Made by a program: the position numbers and the translations under genes
Part shown: piece by piece, positions 14,363 through 17,468 of the stretch
Layout of the letters: each line of letters begins with the position of its first letter
Numbering within the stretch: position 1 is the stretch's first letter
Origin: Pseudomonadota bacterium
GTDB lineage: Bacteria; Desulfobacterota; Desulfobacteria; Desulfobacterales; Desulfosarcinaceae
Assembly: GCA_023435265.1 (NCBI GenBank)
Contig: JAEYRZ010000001.1
Location: forward strand, 1 to 17,468
Reading direction: 5' to 3'
Length of the DNA stretch: 17,468 nt
Notes under the pieces: generated by a model
What the model saw: only the letters and a program-made list of their open reading frames with translations
What the model was told of the DNA's origin: nothing
The model's database searches: none

Positions 14363-14423
14363 ACCACAGAGAACACAGAGGTCACAGAGGATCTTTTTTG
14401 TTTTTCTCTGTGTCCTCTGTGGT
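14363..14423. repeat. CACAGAG inverted repeat (intergenic, possible bidirectional terminator)
   Basis: The left arm 14363-14380 (ACCACAGAGAACACAGAG) is complementary at 17 of 18 positions to the right arm 14406-14423. Each arm contains the heptamer CACAGAG or its complement at a 9-nt period; three left copies start at 14365, 14374 and 14383. The loop contains two T-runs, not placed after the stem. Similar CACAGAG repeats are common between genes in many proteobacterial genomes. It lies 78 nt past the rmuC stop and 61 nt past the 3' end of the opposing thioredoxin-HEAT gene, so it may act as a shared transcript end. Confidence 0.7.
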
Positions 14424-14484
14424 GAAAACCTCATGTTCCCTGTATTGGCACCGATTAATGCTCAGCGCACCGGCATACCTTCCT

Positions 14485-15444
14485 TTACTGCCCTCGTGAT
14501 TGGAGTTCTTCCGCGGCGGCCTGCTTCACCTCCTCGTCAAATCCTCCGCGCAGAACCATTTCGAGGTGATGCCCGGCGCCGATCTGCCCCAGGACCTGCA
14601 CCAGATCGCCCTGGATTTGTTTGTCCATCCGGCTGAAACGCTCCCACAGCGGGTCGGCCAACCCCGCGGCCAGCACAGGCGCCGATTCCGCGAGATACTC
14701 CACCGTGACCATGGCCCCCAGGCGCACCGACCAGCGCGGGTGCGCCAGAAGTTCAAAAAGCGCGGGGAAGACGGCATTGTGTTCCGCCATGATCTGCGCC
14801 GCCTGCGCCGCCTCTCCGGATTCGAGCATCCGGCGCAGTGAAGCCGCTGAAATGCGCATCGGATCGCGGTGGACCGCCGTATCCAGGACTTCGCCAGGGT
14901 CGATGCGGCCGGTCCAGCGGAACCCGCCGTCCAGAATCAGCGTGGGGACGGACCGGATCTGAGCGCCCCGCGCGTCGGATTCGAACAGGACACCATCGAT
15001 GATCGTCAGGTTAATCCTGGATGATGCCGCGGCCAAATCGATCAGGCGGCGCACGGCATCGGGACAATGCGGGCATTGCGGCGCGATGTACAGGCTCAGA
15101 AGCACCGGCAGATCGAGATCCGCCAACCGGCGCCGGTTCTCCGCCGCCTCGTCTTCCATCCGGACCGCTGCCAGTGCTTCCAGGAAGGGCGGCAGTTCGC
15201 GGCCGCCGGGAATGGCGCGGTAGACGATGTTCGCGTGGCGGCCGATCATGATGGCCGGACCGGGAATCGGAGCATCGCCCTCTTTCTTGATGTTCAAGCC
15301 CGGGGCCAGCACCTGCAATTGACTGCAGAATTCGGCGAAGTGCGTCGCGTGCGGTTCCGCTCCACCCGGTATGAGCGTCAGGCGCAGCGGCATCGGCGCG
15401 CCGGCGGCCCAGGTTCGAACCAGTTCCATATCTTGAGGCGTCAC
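14485..15444 (-). CDS. Thioredoxin-fold protein with C-terminal HEAT-like repeats
   Basis: This 319-residue cytoplasmic protein appears to have two tandem thioredoxin folds, as in PDO or the AhpF N-terminal domain. The first (about 15-95) lacks a CxxC. The second (about 112-195) has CPHC (124-127) and the cis-Pro context SVPTLILDGG (165-174). Residues about 205-315 form alpha-helical HEAT-like repeats (ELLAHPRWSVRLGAMVTVEYL and the DEEVKQAAAEEL end). It is probably a disulfide reductase or redox sensor whose HEAT part recruits partners; the substrate is unknown. I chose the GTG at 15444, with AAAGGA 6 nt upstream. The longer frame to a GTG at 15480 has no Shine-Dalgarno and would leave almost no leader after the promoter. 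It is divergent from the exported dehydrogenase gene. Confidence 0.8.
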   Translation of the reverse strand: MTPQDMELVRTWAAGAPMPLRLTLIPGGAEPHATHFAEFCSQLQVLAPGLNIKKEGDAPIPGPAIMIGRHANIVYRAIPGGRELPPFLEALAAVRMEDEAAENRRRLADLDLPVLLSLYIAPQCPHCPDAVRRLIDLAAASSRINLTIIDGVLFESDARGAQIRSVPTLILDGGFRWTGRIDPGEVLDTAVHRDPMRISAASLRRMLESGEAAQAAQIMAEHNAVFPALFELLAHPRWSVRLGAMVTVEYLAESAPVLAAGLADPLWERFSRMDKQIQGDLVQVLGQIGAGHHLEMVLRGGFDEEVKQAAAEELQSRGQ

Positions 15445-15492
15445 GGCGTATCCTTTACGGGTTGTCGAATTCTTTGACACATTGTGGACCGG

Positions 15493-15521
15493 TTATTATT
15501 CTGCTGCCAGCAGACCGTCAA
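15493..15521 (-). promoter_or_regulatory. Promoter of thioredoxin-HEAT gene with palindromic spacer
   Basis: On the minus strand TTGACG (15516-15521), a 17-nt spacer and TAATAA (15493-15498) form a good sigma70 promoter, about 42 nt from its start site to the GTG at 15444. The spacer contains a 13-base palindrome, CTGCTGCCAGCAG (15501-15513). This could bind a repressor, since it lies exactly between the two promoter boxes. No regulator gene is next to it. Confidence 0.55.
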
Positions 15522-15616
15522 GAGTTCACGGCACGGTCTCACCGGTGTATTGCCTGCCGGCGGTTCTCCTTCGAGCCGGCCCACTCGATCAGGAATTTAA
15601 TACAGGAAGGGAGCGC

Positions 15617-16747
15617 ATGCGCAAGCCATTTACGATCGGACTCTTGCTGTGGGGCCTGCTATTGATCGGGTCGCATCCGGCCGTCGCCGATTTCAAGACC
15701 AAATTGATGCTCGGCAGCATTCGGATGCCGCCCGGATTCAAAATCGATCTCTACGCGGACAATGTCCCCGAAGCGCGTTCCATGGCCTTGAGCCCGTCCG
15801 GAACGCTCTTTGTCGGGACGCGCAAGAGCGGGCGGGTTTACGCCGTACTGGATCAGAACGGCGACCGCCGGGCCGACCGGGTGGTGACCATCGCCGAAGG
15901 CTTGACCATGCCCAACGGGGTGGCGCTCTGGGAGGGCGATCTTTATGTCGCCGAAATCTCGCGCATCCTGCGCTACCCCCGCATCGAAGAATCCCTGGAA
16001 AAGCCGCCTGCGGCGGAGGTGGTTTTCGACCGCTATCCGAAAGAACGCAGCCATGGCTGGAAGTTCATCCGTTTCGGGCCTGACGGACGCCTCTATGTGC
16101 CGGTCGGCGCGCCCTGCAATATCTGCCAGCCCGAAGATCCCATTTTCGCCACCATCACCCGCATCAACCGCGACGGCAGCCAGTTGGAAATCGTGGCCCG
16201 GGGGGTGCGCAACACCGTCGGCTTCGACTGGCATCCCGCAACCGGAATGTTGTGGTTTACCGAAAACGGACGCGACTGGATGGGCGACGATCAACCTCCG
16301 GATGAATTGAATTATGCACCCGAGCCGGGCATGCACTTCGGCTTCCCGCTTTGCCACGGCGTCTCCACCGCAGATCCCGAATTCGGCAGTCCCGGCGACT
16401 GCGACCGATACACCTCGCCGGCCATCACTCTGGGCCCCCATGTGGCCGCCCTGGGCATGCGGTTCTATACCGGCCGCATGTTTCCGATAGCTTATCAGGA
16501 CCAGATCTTTATCGCCGAGCACGGCTCCTGGAACCGCAGTTCCAAAACCGGCTACCGGGTGAGCCTGATCCGGCTGCAGGGCGATCGCGCGGTGAGTTAC
16601 GAGCCCTTTGCCCAGGGCTGGCTTCTGGGCGACATGGCCTGGGGCCGGCCGGTGGATGTCGAGGTGATGCAGGACGGCAGTCTGCTGGTTTCGGACGACA
16701 AAGTCGGCGCCATTTACCGCATTTACTATACCCCGCCGACCCAATGA
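15617..16747 (+). CDS. Exported PQQ-dependent sugar dehydrogenase-like (sorbosone dehydrogenase family) protein
   Basis: This 376-residue protein has a Sec signal peptide (residues 1-24, cleavage predicted after AVA, before DFKTK), so it is exported, probably to the periplasm. The mature part fits the beta-propeller of the soluble glucose/L-sorbosone dehydrogenase family: repeated MALSPSGTLFVGTRKSG (56-72), H146 (SHGW, a candidate catalytic base), R198-N199 (GVRNTVGFDWHPATG), FTENGRDWMGDD (214-225) and EHGSWNRS (301-308). There is no CxxCH, so no haem. Family members oxidise sugars or aldoses; the natural substrate, and whether PQQ is available in an anaerobe, is unknown. The ATG is preceded by AGGAAGGGAG; the longer frame upstream lacks this and would hide the signal peptide. 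Its 3' end overlaps trmO by 22 bp, tail to tail. Confidence 0.82.
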   Translation: MRKPFTIGLLLWGLLLIGSHPAVADFKTKLMLGSIRMPPGFKIDLYADNVPEARSMALSPSGTLFVGTRKSGRVYAVLDQNGDRRADRVVTIAEGLTMPNGVALWEGDLYVAEISRILRYPRIEESLEKPPAAEVVFDRYPKERSHGWKFIRFGPDGRLYVPVGAPCNICQPEDPIFATITRINRDGSQLEIVARGVRNTVGFDWHPATGMLWFTENGRDWMGDDQPPDELNYAPEPGMHFGFPLCHGVSTADPEFGSPGDCDRYTSPAITLGPHVAALGMRFYTGRMFPIAYQDQIFIAEHGSWNRSSKTGYRVSLIRLQGDRAVSYEPFAQGWLLGDMAWGRPVDVEVMQDGSLLVSDDKVGAIYRIYYTPPTQ

Positions 16748-17466
16748 GTCCGGGATGCGTCTTCCCCGGAGCACGGCTGGACCGAAATGACCTCGATGCG
16801 CCCGGGCGACGCTTTGAAACGGACATTCAAATCCCATAAGCGCATTCCGAATTCCGCAGGATCGGCGCGATACGCCGGACGCGGATCCTGGGCCAGAACC
16901 GCGCCGATCAGCCGTCGCAGACCCGGATACTGCGGTCCCTCCAACCGCCGGCAGGCTTCGGCGGCCGGCGTGCTGAAGACTACGGCGGGTGCTTCCGAGG
17001 GCGGTCCGGAAGCATATCCGGACGATGCCCGGGGCAGGCAATCTGCATAAGGCAGGTACGGTTTGACATCCAGAACCGGTGTTCCGTCCAGAAGATCGAT
17101 CCCTTTCAAATGAAGCACGAACGAACTGCTGCGGGCTTCCAGGCCCGACAGTTCCACGACCGACTGACCGAGCGGGTTGGGCCGAAAGCCCGAGCGGGTT
17201 GCAAAGATCCCCATGCGCCGGTTGCCGCCCAGGCGCGGCGGGCGGACGGTCGGTCGCCAGTTCCCGGTGCAGGCATGGAAGACGAAGAGAATCCAGACGT
17301 GCGAGAAACCCTCCAGCCCCCTGAAGGCCTCCGGGTCGTGAAAGGGGGGGTGAATTTCAAGGATCGCACCGGCTTCGGGCACGAGTCCGGGCTGCCGGGG
17401 AATGCCGAATTTCTGGGTGAAACAGGAGCGAATCCGGCCGATGGGATGGAAGGTGTAGGGCCTCAT
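16726..17466 (-). CDS. trmO: tRNA (N6-threonylcarbamoyladenosine37-N6)-methyltransferase TrmO
   Basis: TrmO uses S-adenosylmethionine to methylate t6A37 of tRNA-Thr(GGU), which fine-tunes decoding. This 246-residue protein has the TsaA beta-barrel signature: FSHVWIL (54-60), GIFATRSGFRPNPLGQS (86-102) and DGTPVLDVKPYLPY (127-140). The C-terminal segment VLAQDPRPAYR (about 189-199) and DLNVRF (about 213-218) match the second TrmO domain. The length is close to E. coli TrmO (235), so the gene is essentially complete. The ATG lies 2 nt from the window edge, so its Shine-Dalgarno and any earlier start cannot be seen. The 3' end overlaps the convergent dehydrogenase gene by 22 bp, with no room for a terminator outside coding sequence. 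Confidence 0.9.
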   Translation of the reverse strand: MRPYTFHPIGRIRSCFTQKFGIPRQPGLVPEAGAILEIHPPFHDPEAFRGLEGFSHVWILFVFHACTGNWRPTVRPPRLGGNRRMGIFATRSGFRPNPLGQSVVELSGLEARSSSFVLHLKGIDLLDGTPVLDVKPYLPYADCLPRASSGYASGPPSEAPAVVFSTPAAEACRRLEGPQYPGLRRLIGAVLAQDPRPAYRADPAEFGMRLWDLNVRFKASPGRIEVISVQPCSGEDASRTHWVGGV

Positions 17467-17468
17467 CG

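Noticed and set aside
15445..15480. Upstream GTG start of the thioredoxin-HEAT gene
   Set aside because: It has no Shine-Dalgarno and only about 6 nt would separate it from the predicted transcription start. The GTG at 15444 has AAAGGA at 6 nt.

Overview
The window is a GC-rich stretch of bacterial chromosome. It is dominated by a five-gene operon for the carbonyl (acetyl-CoA synthase) branch of the Wood-Ljungdahl pathway. Bacterial-type AcsB with its N-terminal CODH-docking region, AcsA, AcsC and AcsD proteins, a DUF3786 protein nearby, a PilZ protein and a periplasmic quinoprotein-like dehydrogenase together suggest a strictly anaerobic Desulfobacterota, probably a complete-oxidising sulfate reducer of the Desulfobacterales/Desulfosarcina type. 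This taxonomic placement is inference from gene content; there is no rRNA or marker gene in the window.

Layout, left to right. Positions 5-388 (minus) encode a small PilZ protein. Positions 683-2548 (minus) encode a fused DAHP synthase-prephenate dehydratase. Upstream of that gene (2582-2817) lies an apparently complete phenylalanine attenuator: a promoter-like site, a 27-residue leader peptide with eight Phe codons, a 1:2 hairpin, a competing 2:3 pairing and two terminator-like hairpins. A 'CTTTTTACG' repeat cluster follows (2829-2973), then a DUF3786 gene (3008-3616, minus) with its own promoter. A strong Rho-independent terminator at 3700-3734 closes the acs operon. The operon reads acsD-acsA-acsB-acsC-acsE on the minus strand (12001 down to 3757), with hairpins in two intercistronic gaps and a roughly 335-nt untranslated leader. 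To the right are rmuC (plus), a CACAGAG inverted repeat, a thioredoxin-fold/HEAT protein (minus), a divergently transcribed exported sorbosone-dehydrogenase-like protein (plus), and trmO (minus), whose 3' end overlaps the preceding gene.

How the genes work together: AcsE moves the methyl group of methyl-tetrahydrofolate to the corrinoid of AcsC/AcsD. AcsA interconverts CO2 and CO. AcsB joins methyl, CO and CoA into acetyl-CoA, or runs in reverse during acetate oxidation. AcsD carries an unusual C-terminal extension of about 145 residues (Ala/Pro/Lys linker, charged helix and amphipathic end). The aromatic enzyme joins the first committed step of the shikimate pathway to a phenylalanine-branch step, and appears to be controlled both by allosteric domains and by transcription attenuation.

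The observations most worth following up are the Phe attenuator upstream of the fusion gene, the AcsD tail, and the structured intercistronic elements of the acs operon. No CRISPR array, transposase, tRNA or rRNA was seen.
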